From assembly GCF_964036645.1 (NCBI RefSeq), contig NZ_OZ038525.1:3290001-3354000 (forward strand): a stretch of DNA of 64,000 nucleotides. The letters are read 5' to 3'. The position numbers and the translations under genes were made by a program. Below the pieces are notes generated by a model. That model ran no database searches and had not been told where the DNA came from. It saw nothing but the letters and a program-made list of their open reading frames with translations. Of this stretch, positions 10,097 to 18,641 are shown piece after piece. The stretch comes from Tenacibaculum sp. 190524A02b. GTDB lineage: Bacteria > Bacteroidota > Bacteroidia > Flavobacteriales > Flavobacteriaceae. How positions within the stretch are numbered: position 1 is the stretch's first letter; every line of letters begins with the position of its first letter.

Positions 10097-10477
10097 TTAT
10101 TTTTCCAATGCAGCTTTCAATAAATCGTAAGATTCAGTTGCTTTAGACATCTTTGCATAATCAAGAGCTGTATGCCCTTTATCTGATTTTGTTTTTAACC
10201 TAGCTCCTTTATCTATTAACAATTTTAATATTTTTGTTCTGTTATACCTTGCTGCATACATTACAGGAGTTAATCCCATAGATTTTCTGTTGATATCTGT
10301 TCCGTTTTTAACAAAAGCGGCCACAGCTTCATAATCTCCAGATTGGATCATTTTACAAAAAGTACTTAGTCTAAAATACTTTGTAGTTGTAGTTTTATTA
10401 TCTTCTATCGAGTTTGTTGCATTCATTGTTGAAAATGACAATACAAGTACTAAGGTAGTTACTAAAAATTTCTTCAT
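10097..10477 (-). CDS. Small secreted ankyrin-repeat protein
   Basis: The 126-residue protein has a signal peptide (MKKFLVTTLVLVLSFSTMNA). Residues about 40-126 form two to three ankyrin repeats, seen in GLTPVMYAARYNRTKILKLL and KGHTALDYAK. Ankyrin repeats mediate protein contacts; the partner is unknown. It has its own terminator and probably its own promoter in the 184-bp gap shared with the divergent OmpA-like gene. Confidence 0.85.
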   Translation of the reverse strand: MKKFLVTTLVLVLSFSTMNATNSIEDNKTTTTKYFRLSTFCKMIQSGDYEAVAAFVKNGTDINRKSMGLTPVMYAARYNRTKILKLLIDKGARLKTKSDKGHTALDYAKMSKATESYDLLKAALEK

Positions 10478-10661
10478 GAGAGTTGATTTTTATAAGATTA
10501 AATTTACACCTATAAGACTGGCTTCACAAAAAAATGTTTCACTTTTTTACAATACTTAACATTTATTTAGCATTTGTAATATTAGTTTGTTAAAAAAACA
10601 AATTTTCATTTCTAATTATTTTTTAATACTTTAACATTCATTAACTTAAACAACTAACTTA

Positions 10662-11600
10662 ATGAGTAAAAAATCACTTTATTTATTAGGACTTATTGCA
10701 CTTACCATCATTATTGGTACTTTTTTTTATTGTTTTTTTTGCTGCAAAGTTTGCTGTGGCAAAATAACAGGCACTAATAAAAATGAGGTAATCAATACTG
10801 AAGTAGCAAAGCCTAAACAGGAACCTACTTTAATACCTTTTAGTATTAAAGATGCCAACGGAGATTTATCTTATGAAATTAATGATAATTTCAATTTCAA
10901 CACTTCAGATTTTAAAATACTTACTCCTATATCTTCTTCTATTGAAAAAGGTACTTCAATTATTAAAGAATATCTAGATGCAAACGGAAACAAACGTTTT
11001 AACATAGTTGGTTTTTATAGAAGTGATGAAATAAATGATACTGCTTACCCTAACTTAGGATTAGCTCGAGCAAAAGCAGTAGAAAACTACATGATTTCTA
11101 AAGGGATTTCACCTAAGTTAATTAATATTTTTGGTAAATTAAATGATGATTTGATTCCTGATAGCAACAATATTCTACACGGTCCTTTAGCTTTTGATAT
11201 TTTTACAAGAAATGAAGAATCGGTTAAAAACGATGAACTTTTGAAGGCTTCTTGTGACTCTCTAAAAAACAAGCCTTTAAAATTATATTTTAAGACTGGT
11301 CAGGCTAGTATTAATCTTACACCTGAACAACGACAAAAATTTGTTAACATTTCTAAATGTGTGGATAAATTAGGCGTTAAAATAATAGTCCTTGGCCATA
11401 CTGACAATACTGGAAACCCTGATGCAAATATGAAATTAGGACAAGATAGAGCCAATTTTGTAAAAAACTATTTGATTAGAAATGGAATTTTACAAGAAAA
11501 TATCTCTGCAACTTCCAAAGGGCAAAACCAACCTATTGCTGACAATGCTACTGAAGAAGGAAGAGCCTTAAACAGACGAATAGAAGTAACCATAAACTAA
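10662..11600 (+). CDS. OmpA-family protein with a second, degenerate OmpA-like domain
   Basis: The 312-residue protein has one N-terminal membrane segment followed by a Cys-rich stretch (YCFFCCKVCCG). Residues about 205-312 are a clear OmpA peptidoglycan-binding domain, with LYFKTGQASINLTPEQRQKF, the binding motif VLGHTDNTGNP and the ending NRRIEVTIN. Residues about 60-185 have the same layout in weak form (FNFNTSDFKIL, then VGFYRSDEIND, then LGLARAKAVENYMISKGI), suggesting an internal duplication that lost the binding residues. It starts a two-gene operon; the next gene begins 22 bp downstream. It likely tethers the envelope to peptidoglycan from the inner membrane. Confidence 0.85.
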   Translation: MSKKSLYLLGLIALTIIIGTFFYCFFCCKVCCGKITGTNKNEVINTEVAKPKQEPTLIPFSIKDANGDLSYEINDNFNFNTSDFKILTPISSSIEKGTSIIKEYLDANGNKRFNIVGFYRSDEINDTAYPNLGLARAKAVENYMISKGISPKLINIFGKLNDDLIPDSNNILHGPLAFDIFTRNEESVKNDELLKASCDSLKNKPLKLYFKTGQASINLTPEQRQKFVNISKCVDKLGVKIIVLGHTDNTGNPDANMKLGQDRANFVKNYLIRNGILQENISATSKGQNQPIADNATEEGRALNRRIEVTIN

Positions 11601-11622
11601 ACAAACCTAAAAAAGAAAAAAC

Positions 11623-12231
11623 ATGAACTTATTTGACATTATACCTTGTTGGCTAATCCCTTTACTAGTAGGTGCTTTGTGTGCTTACTTTGGTTATTTA
11701 CTGGGAAAAAATAAATCTGACGACAACAATAACTCTAATGATATTATAGCAAAATTAGAAACTGATTTAGAAACTTGTAAAAAAGCTAGATTAGCTTTAC
11801 AAGCTGACTTAGATGCTTGTAATCAAAGTAAATTAACTTTAGAATCTGATTTAAAAGTTGCTAAAGAATCTAATACTGGAAATACTAATTTCGCCGCTTC
11901 ACTTGCAGGAGCAACTACTGTAGCGTCAATTCCTTTTAATGCTGATGCTGCTAAAGCTGTATTTGGCAAAAAAATTAAACAAGATGATTTAAAGATTGTA
12001 GAAGGTATTGGACCTAAAATAGAACAACTATTTCAAAGCTTTGGGATCTCTACATGGAAAGCCTTAGGAGAAACTTCTATAGAAAAATGTCAAGAGGTTT
12101 TGGATAGCGGTGGAGAAAGATATAAAATTCATAAGCCTAACACCTGGCCAAAACAAGCACAAATGGCTTACGAAGGCAAGTGGGAAGAACTACTAAAATG
12201 GCAAGATGAGCTTGACGGCGGAAAAGCCTAA
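11623..12231 (+). CDS. Membrane-anchored coiled-coil protein with helix-hairpin-helix-like C-terminal domain
   Basis: The 202-residue protein has a membrane segment (IPLLVGALCAYFGYLLG), a heptad-like coiled coil at residues about 40-85 with repeating Leu and Cys (LETDLETCKKARLALQADL), and a C-terminal domain from about residue 125 onward. That domain contains DLKIVEGIGPKIEQLFQSFG, a helix-hairpin-helix-like motif often labelled 5' DNA nuclease-like or DUF4332-like. It follows the OmpA-like gene by 22 bp and ends at a shared terminator. The DNA-binding label is a fold resemblance only; with a membrane anchor and an OmpA partner, a structural envelope role is equally plausible. Confidence 0.65.
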   Translation: MNLFDIIPCWLIPLLVGALCAYFGYLLGKNKSDDNNNSNDIIAKLETDLETCKKARLALQADLDACNQSKLTLESDLKVAKESNTGNTNFAASLAGATTVASIPFNADAAKAVFGKKIKQDDLKIVEGIGPKIEQLFQSFGISTWKALGETSIEKCQEVLDSGGERYKIHKPNTWPKQAQMAYEGKWEELLKWQDELDGGKA

Positions 12232-12245
12232 ACTTAGGTAATAAT

Positions 12246-12275
12246 AAAAAGACTTCGGAAATTCGAAGTCTTTTT
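12246..12275. terminator. Bidirectional terminator between convergent genes
   Basis: A 12-bp perfect stem (AAAAAGACTTCG / CGAAGTCTTTTT) with a 6-nt loop, flanked by A and T tracts, lies between the OmpA operon and the AlbA_2 gene and can serve both strands. Confidence 0.9.
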
Positions 12276-12278
12276 ATT

Positions 12279-13415
12279 TTAATTATACTTTACCTTACGT
12301 AATACACGCATTGCTTCTTTATATTTTACGTAAGTAGTTTTATCTTCTAAGTTTCTAATATATTTTTTAGCTTTTCTCAAATATAACGGTGCTTCTAAAA
12401 AACCATTTAGATAACAAATCAAGTATGATGTTGGCAACTTTGAAACATCCTCAAACTCTGTATCAGAAAGTGGAATCCCCTTACTTATTTTAGATATAAT
12501 CGTGTTATTATTATTGTAAATATGATGTAAGATTTTTTTATCAAATTGAGGTGGTTCAAATAAAAATTCAGTAGCAATATCATGAATTCCGTTATCTTTA
12601 AAATGAATAATTGTTTTTTCAAGAGGGTAATGTTTCTGTATGGTATCTATCCCTAAAACAATATATTCTGTAATAATAAATGAATGCTCATTATAAAATA
12701 TCTGCACATCGTCTAAATTTGAAAAAAACAAACGCACTTGTTCATTAACCAACTCTATATCAACTCTTGAAAAATAGGTTTCATTATTTATTTTATTTTC
12801 TTTACCTGCCCAACATAACACAAACTGTTCTTTAAAAACTTTGTATTTAGGATTGTATTCTTTATGGCGATTAAAGAAATCAAAAACTCCGTTTAGAGTT
12901 AATTCAATATTATTACGAGCATTTTTCTCAATGGAATCTACAGCTGGTTTATTGGTGTTTTTTAACTCAAAACCTTCTTCTGAAGGAATAGAATTACTAC
13001 CTCTTCTAAAAAAAACAGTTCCTTTTGAATATTTCCAAGCTGATTTTGCTAACGAGGTAATTTCACTGTTAGGGTAAATCGTTACCAAACCTATTACTTT
13101 ATACCTAGGTAATCTTGGAAATGGCACATTTTCATATTCAATTTTTGGAGGATTGTTTAAATAGGCATTGACTAAATTTTGAATTTTGCTATCATCAAAA
13201 AAATCTACTCCAACAATTTTATTATTCTCATCTTCAACCCCAATTACAATATAGGAGTTATTATCAGGATTAGAGTTAGATAAAGCACATACATGCTTTA
13301 CAAACTTTGCTTTACCTTCTTTTGAATTTAATGAGAGTTTTTGCTTTTTATCGTAAAAACTATTTTCATCATTTTTAGAAAGCAGGTTTTTAATTAGAAG
13401 CCGTTTATTAATCAT
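12279..13415 (-). CDS. AlbA_2 (Schlafen-type) ATP-binding domain protein
   Basis: The 378-residue protein has an N-terminal AlbA_2/Schlafen-type domain (residues about 15-155). FVKHVCALSNSNPDNNSYIV followed by IGVEDENNKIVGVDFFDD is the usual core of that family. The C-terminal 200 residues have no family I recognise. AlbA_2 proteins are often annotated as putative transcriptional regulators or nucleases, but many are uncharacterised. Its start overlaps the stop region of the upstream SDR gene by 8 bp, so the two are co-transcribed and probably translationally coupled. Confidence 0.75.
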   Translation of the reverse strand: MINKRLLIKNLLSKNDENSFYDKKQKLSLNSKEGKAKFVKHVCALSNSNPDNNSYIVIGVEDENNKIVGVDFFDDSKIQNLVNAYLNNPPKIEYENVPFPRLPRYKVIGLVTIYPNSEITSLAKSAWKYSKGTVFFRRGSNSIPSEEGFELKNTNKPAVDSIEKNARNNIELTLNGVFDFFNRHKEYNPKYKVFKEQFVLCWAGKENKINNETYFSRVDIELVNEQVRLFFSNLDDVQIFYNEHSFIITEYIVLGIDTIQKHYPLEKTIIHFKDNGIHDIATEFLFEPPQFDKKILHHIYNNNNTIISKISKGIPLSDTEFEDVSKLPTSYLICYLNGFLEAPLYLRKAKKYIRNLEDKTTYVKYKEAMRVLRKVKYN

Positions 13416-14163
13416 CCTTTTTTAATATGGTAGCACTGGCCTGTGCAGTAGGATATACAATTAGGTCTTCTATATTCACATGATAAGGCCTTGTAACCAC
13501 AAAATATATTATATCAGCAATATCTTCAGGTTGTAAGGCCTTATAGCCTTGATATACCGTTTTAGCTCTCTGAGAGTCTCCTTTAAAACGGACATCAGAA
13601 AACTCAGTTTCTACTAGACCTGGATGTATAGCACAAACACGTATATTATGTTGATTTAAATCAATACGCATTCCCTTATTTAAAGCATCTACAGCAAATT
13701 TTGAAGCACAGTATACATTTCCATTAGGATACACCTCTTTTGCTGCAATTGAACCTATATTCAGTATAAAACCTTCTTTTCTTTCTACCATTTGAGGTAT
13801 AATTTCTTTTGACACATACAACAATCCTTTAACATTTCCATCTATCATCGCATCCCAATCTTCCAAACTTCCTTCTTGTATAGATTGTAATCCATGTGCA
13901 TTACCCGCATTGTTAATTAGTATATCTATTTGATTAATACCTTCTGGTAAATTTTCAATTGCTTTTTGCACTTCCTCCTTATAACGAACATCAAATTGTA
14001 AAATATGAACATCTACATAACTTGATAATTCTTTTTTTAATTGGTTTAAGCGCTCAATGCGTCTTCCACAAATAATTAAATTAATATTATTCTTTGCAAA
14101 AAGTTGTGCTGTTGCTTTTCCTATTCCTGAAGTTGCTCCCGTTATTAAAGCAGTTTTAGCCAT
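13408..14163 (-). CDS. Short-chain dehydrogenase/reductase (YdfG-like)
   Basis: The 251-residue classical SDR has the cofactor motif TGATSGIGKATAQ (residues 7-19), the NNAG motif (about 86), a catalytic Ser in NIGSIAAKEV and the YCASK Tyr/Lys pair. ICGRR after the second strand suggests NADP preference. The sequence is closest in style to YdfG/serine 3-dehydrogenase-type SDRs acting on 3-hydroxy acids; the substrate cannot be set from sequence. It is the first gene of a two-gene unit with the AlbA_2 protein (8-bp overlap). Confidence 0.9.
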   Translation of the reverse strand: MAKTALITGATSGIGKATAQLFAKNNINLIICGRRIERLNQLKKELSSYVDVHILQFDVRYKEEVQKAIENLPEGINQIDILINNAGNAHGLQSIQEGSLEDWDAMIDGNVKGLLYVSKEIIPQMVERKEGFILNIGSIAAKEVYPNGNVYCASKFAVDALNKGMRIDLNQHNIRVCAIHPGLVETEFSDVRFKGDSQRAKTVYQGYKALQPEDIADIIYFVVTRPYHVNIEDLIVYPTAQASATILKKDD

Positions 14164-14212
14164 GTTTTTAATTTCTTATAAAGGTACTTTTTTTTATGTA
14201 AACGGAATATTA

Positions 14213-14243
14213 TAAAACAAAAAAACCGCCCCAGGCGGGGCGG
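14213..14243 (-). terminator. GC-rich terminator for the lipoprotein gene
   Basis: The inverted repeat CCGCCCC / GGGGCGG (14226-14232, 14237-14243) with a 4-nt loop is preceded on the plus strand by an A-run, so on the minus strand it ends in T. It follows the lipoprotein gene stop at 14293. A second small hairpin (TTGGTTTT / AAAACCAA) sits at about 14253-14270. Confidence 0.8.
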
Positions 14244-14292
14244 CCATTTCAATTGGTTTTAAAAAACCAACCAAAAATCAACTAACCAAACT

Positions 14293-15225
14293 TTATTTTA
14301 AAACCCTTCTTTGTAAGGTTCTTCTTTGTATTTTAGTACGTTTCCTACTATTATTCCTTACAAGGGTTTGTGATTTTTTTGTATTTTCTCTTTTTAAATA
14401 TTGTGTAAAGCCCCTTCCTGAAAACGTATAAGTTGTTTCTGAACGTATATGAAACAACGCTATCGTTTCATCATTTATAACGCTTAATTCAAACTTTTCA
14501 GTATCTCCACCTTCATAATTAAGTGTTAAAATTTTCAGGTCATCATACCCTAAAACATTAGCTACTTCATAACTTCCTATGAAGTCCCAACTAATATGAT
14601 CAATATTCATGCCAAATGGATCGTGAGATGAGTAAAACGTTACATCATTTTCAGGTGTAAATTGTAAATAATGTTCCTTATCAAATACATTAGGCGCTCC
14701 GCCATCTGTTTTGGTACGCTCCCATGCTACATATTCTTGTAAAAAATACTCTATATTATCATAAAACAATTTATCATAGTCAAAGTTACCTTTGTTATAA
14801 CCTATAAGATAATAACTAACGTTTCTTGATATGTGATCAATTCGTATTTCGTTACTTGATAGCTGTACAACATCAAAATCATATCTTCCATCTAAGCTAT
14901 GTCTAGTTTCTAAAACATTATTAAACGTATCATAGGCTCCAATATAAATTCCTAATCCGTTTCCTGTTTTTCCTACATCAACAATATTATTATTGGCATA
15001 CATCCTCCCATTTAAAAAGGAAACTGTAAAAGCTTTAGACACAAAAGGAACATCTGAATTCCCTTCTGTTCTGTGGTAATCTATGTACCATAAATCGTAA
15101 CTTGAAACTAATTCATTTAAAGAAATAGCATCGTCTACATATTCATTATTAGTAACTACACACGATGTTAATGTAGTTCCTGTTAGTACAAGCAGTAATA
15201 GTATTTTTAAACGTTTCATAAGCAT
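14293..15225 (-). CDS. Lipoprotein of unknown function with a very basic C-terminal tail
   Basis: The 310-residue protein has a lipoprotein signal with lipobox LTSC at residues about 19-22. The body (about 30-270) is mixed aromatic/acidic with no family I recognise; it ends with YTFSGRGFTQYL, suggesting a lipocalin-like or small beta-barrel fold. The last 30 residues switch to a strongly basic stretch (NNSRKRTKIQRRTLQRRVLK), unlike the rest. This could be a real tail or read-through after a loss of the original stop. Two ATGs (15225 and 15219) are possible starts. It is monocistronic with its own terminator. Confidence 0.7.
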   Translation of the reverse strand: MLMKRLKILLLLVLTGTTLTSCVVTNNEYVDDAISLNELVSSYDLWYIDYHRTEGNSDVPFVSKAFTVSFLNGRMYANNNIVDVGKTGNGLGIYIGAYDTFNNVLETRHSLDGRYDFDVVQLSSNEIRIDHISRNVSYYLIGYNKGNFDYDKLFYDNIEYFLQEYVAWERTKTDGGAPNVFDKEHYLQFTPENDVTFYSSHDPFGMNIDHISWDFIGSYEVANVLGYDDLKILTLNYEGGDTEKFELSVINDETIALFHIRSETTYTFSGRGFTQYLKRENTKKSQTLVRNNSRKRTKIQRRTLQRRVLK

Positions 15226-15315
15226 ATGTGGTTAACATTATACTATGATAAATTCAAATTGCATGCCAAAAATTTTCCTACCTCCTCAAAGAACTTAAAT
15301 AACAATTTGCAATAT

Positions 15316-15347
15316 TAAAAAAAAATACCGTCTTAAAGACGGTATTT
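15316..15347 (-). terminator. Terminator for the first DUF3078 gene
   Basis: An 11-bp perfect stem (AAATACCGTCT / AGACGGTATTT) with a 3-nt loop, followed by T on the minus strand, just after the stop of the gene ending at 15371. Confidence 0.9.
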
Positions 15348-15370
15348 CAATTTTTTATGTTTTTTTTAAC

Positions 15371-16222
15371 TTAAAAATTATAGTTAACTCCTAAACCAAA
15401 CACTTCTCTTGTTTGAAAACCTTTATACGCATTATCATCATAAATAGCTTGTAACGCTAAGTTAGCAGATAAATATTTGTTAATTTTCATTACCACATTT
15501 ACTGTGTAATCAATATCTACATTCTGTGGCTCTTCTAAATAATTACTGTATAAGTTTAAAATGTTTTCTACTGAAACATTTTCCATTATATTAAACTTAT
15601 AATAACCACTAATAGAAGCTCCCAACTCATAACGAGTAGTTTCTCCAGGCTCAACACCAAAATAACTAGCTCCAGCTGGCAAGTTAGCTGTAAAATCTTT
15701 ATTTACCACAACTAATTTAGAAGTAGCTGGTGCAATATTCACCTTTAAGTTATCTGATTTTTTCCATAACATACCTGGACCAAATTGGAAATATGCAGGA
15801 GAGAAAAAGTGCGACTGATGTACTCCATTAGCATCATGGGTAGATGACATTTGCGTTTTAAAGTTAAAAAATGCTGAGTAATACCAGTATTCAGAAGCTT
15901 TTTTACCAGCCAAAGAGTTTAACTCAAAACGATCATCTGTTTTTTGAGTTCCTTGTCCTTTTAATTTTGTTAAACCGTAAGAAGCAATAATTTTATTATC
16001 CCAAGTCCAATCACCTTTAGCGTAATTAAAGTCATAATTTACACCTAATGTTCCAGAAATGTTGTTAGTTCCACCAGCTAACCAATTGTTGAATGCAGAT
16101 TGGTTGAATAAGAACGAAATGTTACCACTCTTTTTCCATCCTTCTTTTGGTTCTTCTTTCTTTTCTTGAGCATTAGCAGACAATGCTCCAAATAAAATTG
16201 CAATAGCTAATAATTTTTTCAT
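15371..16222 (-). CDS. DUF3078 outer-membrane-type protein (paralogue 1)
   Basis: The 283-residue protein has a signal peptide (AIAILFGALSANA) and the DUF3078 pattern: NISFLFNQSAFNNWLAGGTN near the N-terminus, WTWDNKIIASYGL, and WYYSAFFNFKTQM. It ends with an aromatic strand (FGLGVNYNF) typical of outer-membrane barrels. The function of the family is not established. It lies 83 bp from a paralogue (16306-17154) with the same motif order, so the pair arose by tandem duplication. Confidence 0.85.
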   Translation of the reverse strand: MKKLLAIAILFGALSANAQEKKEEPKEGWKKSGNISFLFNQSAFNNWLAGGTNNISGTLGVNYDFNYAKGDWTWDNKIIASYGLTKLKGQGTQKTDDRFELNSLAGKKASEYWYYSAFFNFKTQMSSTHDANGVHQSHFFSPAYFQFGPGMLWKKSDNLKVNIAPATSKLVVVNKDFTANLPAGASYFGVEPGETTRYELGASISGYYKFNIMENVSVENILNLYSNYLEEPQNVDIDYTVNVVMKINKYLSANLALQAIYDDNAYKGFQTREVFGLGVNYNF

Positions 16223-16305
16223 TTTGTATGATTTTTAATTTTTCGGGGCGCAAAAGTACACCTTTACTTTGGTTTAAGACAAAGTTATTCTATAAAAGTC
16301 ACTTT

Positions 16306-17154
16306 TTAAGAAAAAATATAATTTAATCCTAACCCAAAAACTTGTTTGAATTGTATCTTACTAGAAGCATTATCATCTACTATAAGATGAAAACCTAAAT
16401 TCATAGAAAGGTATTTATTTACCTTAACTAAATACCTCATTTGGTAATCAATATCTATATTTTGAGGGTTATCTAAATAATCGGAATATACCGCCAAAAT
16501 ATTTTCCATTGTAAGGTCTTGTATTAACTGGAATTTAAAATAGGCAGATAAATTAAAACCCAATCCAAAACTTGAGTTATCTCCTTCTCTCACTCCATAT
16601 TTTCCAGAAAACTCATCTGAGACAAAAGTAAATCTGGCAGTAGCTAAAGCAATATTTATTTTTGCATTCTCAGATTTTTTCCAAAGCATACCTGGACCAA
16701 AAGCCCAATATGCAGGTGCCAAAAAATCTGAAATAGGTTCTTTAGGCTCTTTTTTATAGTTATATCCTCTTGTATACTGAGTCTTAAAATTACTTATAAA
16801 TGAGAAGTACCAATATCTCTCTGCTTTAAGCCCTAATAAAGAATTGTATTCAAACCTATCATCTGTTTTCCTTACTCCTTGACCATCTATATAACTTAGA
16901 CCGTAACTAGAATTGATTTCGTTATCCCAATTCCAATTGTTCTTTTTATAGTTAAAATTATAGGAAAGCATAATATTTCCAGCTATGGTATTACTTCCTC
17001 CTGCAACCCAATTGGAAAATGAGGATTGATTAAATAGAAAGGTAAACTTCCCATTATCATTCCAGCTTTTTGGAATACTATCTGTACTTGTTTGTGATAA
17101 AGTGGTAGTTACTGAATAGAATATAAGCAGTTTGGTTAGAATCACTTTTTTCAT
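16306..17154 (-). CDS. DUF3078 outer-membrane-type protein (paralogue 2)
   Basis: The 282-residue protein has a signal peptide (LLIFYSVTTTLSQ) and the same layout as the neighbouring paralogue: FTFLFNQSSFSNWVAGGSN, WNWDNEINSSYGLSY, GPGMLWKKSENAKINIALAT, ending FGLGLNYIFS. By eye about half of the residues match the other copy. The gene lies 35 bp downstream of the DUF2480 gene, so it may be the last member of the suf-like operon or start from its own promoter. Confidence 0.85.
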   Translation of the reverse strand: MKKVILTKLLIFYSVTTTLSQTSTDSIPKSWNDNGKFTFLFNQSSFSNWVAGGSNTIAGNIMLSYNFNYKKNNWNWDNEINSSYGLSYIDGQGVRKTDDRFEYNSLLGLKAERYWYFSFISNFKTQYTRGYNYKKEPKEPISDFLAPAYWAFGPGMLWKKSENAKINIALATARFTFVSDEFSGKYGVREGDNSSFGLGFNLSAYFKFQLIQDLTMENILAVYSDYLDNPQNIDIDYQMRYLVKVNKYLSMNLGFHLIVDDNASSKIQFKQVFGLGLNYIFS

Positions 17155-17189
17155 TCTAAATCATTATTAGCAATTAGGTAATTAATAAT

Positions 17190-17696
17190 TTATCTTCTTT
17201 TATATAAAGGCACAGTTGAGCATGCTTCTCCAAACATTAAACTTTTAGCTGTATTTTTCACCTTTTGAATTAACAATGTATATGCTGAAGGCGGAATAGG
17301 CTTATTAGCACAACCTTTTATAATAACAGGTTTATCTTTAAATTCTTCTACATTTAAGTCTGCTATTATTTCTTGATAAATTACTGTTTCTAATAATTCT
17401 AAATCACCTACTATTACTTTCTTAGCATAAATGGACATTTCAGCTGTAATTAGTAAATATGCCCAAGATGGAATAATAGCATCTGTACTACATGTTAATG
17501 CAATATAACTATCTTGATACTGAGACCAGTCATGATTTTTCACTTCCTCTCTAAAATCTTTTTCTCTAAGAATTAACCCTTCAAACAACCACTCTTTTAT
17601 ATCAAAAACCAATCGATTTCCTTTAGGGTAAAAGTCTTCCAAATCAATGGTTACTAATTTGCTATTTGCAACTCTATTTATAATTTCGTCAGCCAT
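17190..17696 (-). CDS. DUF2480 family protein
   Basis: The 168-residue cytosolic protein matches DUF2480 of Bacteroidota: it begins MADEIINRVANSKLVTIDLE and contains GLILREKDFREEVKNHDWSQ. Conserved Cys residues occur in ALTCSTDAIIP and in GCANKPIPPSAYTLL near the end. It starts 3 bp after the DUF59 gene, in a run with SufE, which suggests a link to Fe-S cluster assembly or to a metal/sulfur-dependent process. No activity is established for the family. Confidence 0.85.
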   Translation of the reverse strand: MADEIINRVANSKLVTIDLEDFYPKGNRLVFDIKEWLFEGLILREKDFREEVKNHDWSQYQDSYIALTCSTDAIIPSWAYLLITAEMSIYAKKVIVGDLELLETVIYQEIIADLNVEEFKDKPVIIKGCANKPIPPSAYTLLIQKVKNTAKSLMFGEACSTVPLYKRR

Positions 17697-17699
17697 TCC

Positions 17700-18020
17700 T
17701 TACAAAAGTCCTAATTCAAGCTTTGCTTCTTCACTCATCATATCTTGTGTCCAAGTAGGGTCAAAAGTAATTTCTACTTCACAATTATTAATTTCTTTCA
17801 ATGTTTTCACCTTTTCTTCTACTTCCACTGGCAGTGTTTCCGCAACTGGACAGTTAGGTGAAGTTAAGGTCATCAAAATTTTAGCATCATTATCTTCAGA
17901 AACAAATACATCATAGATCAATCCTAACTCATAAATATCTACAGGAATTTCTGGATCAAAGATGGTTTTTAAAACGCGTACTATTTTATCTCCTAATTCT
18001 TCTAAGTTTTCTTCAGTCAT
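17700..18020 (-). CDS. SUF-system DUF59 (MIP18-type) Fe-S assembly protein
   Basis: The 106-residue protein is a single MIP18/DUF59 domain: VLKTIFDPEIPVDIYELGLI, then MTLTSPNCPVAETLP with the conserved Cys, and FDPTWTQDMM. Relatives (SufT/PaaD-like) help deliver or mature Fe-S clusters. It lies 10 bp after sufE and 3 bp before DUF2480 in the same operon. Confidence 0.9.
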   Translation of the reverse strand: MTEENLEELGDKIVRVLKTIFDPEIPVDIYELGLIYDVFVSEDNDAKILMTLTSPNCPVAETLPVEVEEKVKTLKEINNCEVEITFDPTWTQDMMSEEAKLELGLL

Positions 18021-18030
18021 AATCTACTAT

Positions 18031-18456
18031 TTAATTTGCTAATTTACTTTGTTGAGCAATTGCATACATTTTTATTTGCTTTACCATAGATACTAATCCG
18101 TTTGCTCTTGTTGGGCTTAAATGTTCCTTTAAACCAATTTCATCTATAAAACTAGTATCGGCATCTAAAACAGCTTGTGGAGTTTGGTTTGAGTATACTC
18201 TAAGTAATAAAGCTACTATTCCTTTAGTTAAAATAGCATCACTATCAGCAGTAAATTTAATCTTTTCTCCATCCAGATTAGAATGTAACCATACCTTAGA
18301 CTGACATCCTTTTATTAAATTTTCATCCAATTTATATGTGTCATCAATTAAAGGTAATGATTTCCCTAATTCTATAATATATTCATAACGTTCCATCCAG
18401 TCATCAAACATAGAGAACTCATCAATAATTTCTTCTTGTATTTCTTTGATAGTCAT
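18031..18456 (-). CDS. sufE: SufE-type sulfur acceptor
   Basis: The 141-residue protein has the SufE core, with the acceptor Cys in LIKGCQSKVWLH (about residue 50) and the later ADSDAILTKGIVALLLRV segment. SufE takes persulfide sulfur from the SufS cysteine desulfurase and passes it to the SufBCD scaffold. It is the first gene of the sufE-DUF59-DUF2480 run. SufS and SufBCD are not in this window. Confidence 0.92.
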   Translation of the reverse strand: MTIKEIQEEIIDEFSMFDDWMERYEYIIELGKSLPLIDDTYKLDENLIKGCQSKVWLHSNLDGEKIKFTADSDAILTKGIVALLLRVYSNQTPQAVLDADTSFIDEIGLKEHLSPTRANGLVSMVKQIKMYAIAQQSKLAN

Positions 18457-18507
18457 TTTTTAAAACTATTTTTGCACTGTCAAACGACACTTTTTATATT
18501 AAAGGTG

Positions 18508-18515
18508 CAAAATTA
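18508..18515 (-). promoter_or_regulatory. Candidate -7 box for the sufE operon
   Basis: On the minus strand the bases read TAATTTTG, matching TAnnTTTG, 51 nt before the SufE start. No convincing -33 TTG is seen at the usual spacing. Confidence 0.35.
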
Positions 18516-18568
18516 CGACAAAATAAGGTATTTATAATACCCGTTAAGTATAAAGTAAACGTAATTAT

Positions 18569-18576
18569 TAATTTTG
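18569..18576 (+). promoter_or_regulatory. Candidate -7 box for the PfkB kinase gene
   Basis: The bases read TAATTTTG, matching TAnnTTTG, 65 nt upstream of the ATG at 18642. With the box at 18508-18515 on the other strand it would form a divergent promoter pair. Confidence 0.35.
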
Positions 18577-18641
18577 TTTGGTATTTATTAAATCAAACTT
18601 AATATAATACTTTCCCTATATGGAAAGTTTAATTAAAATTT

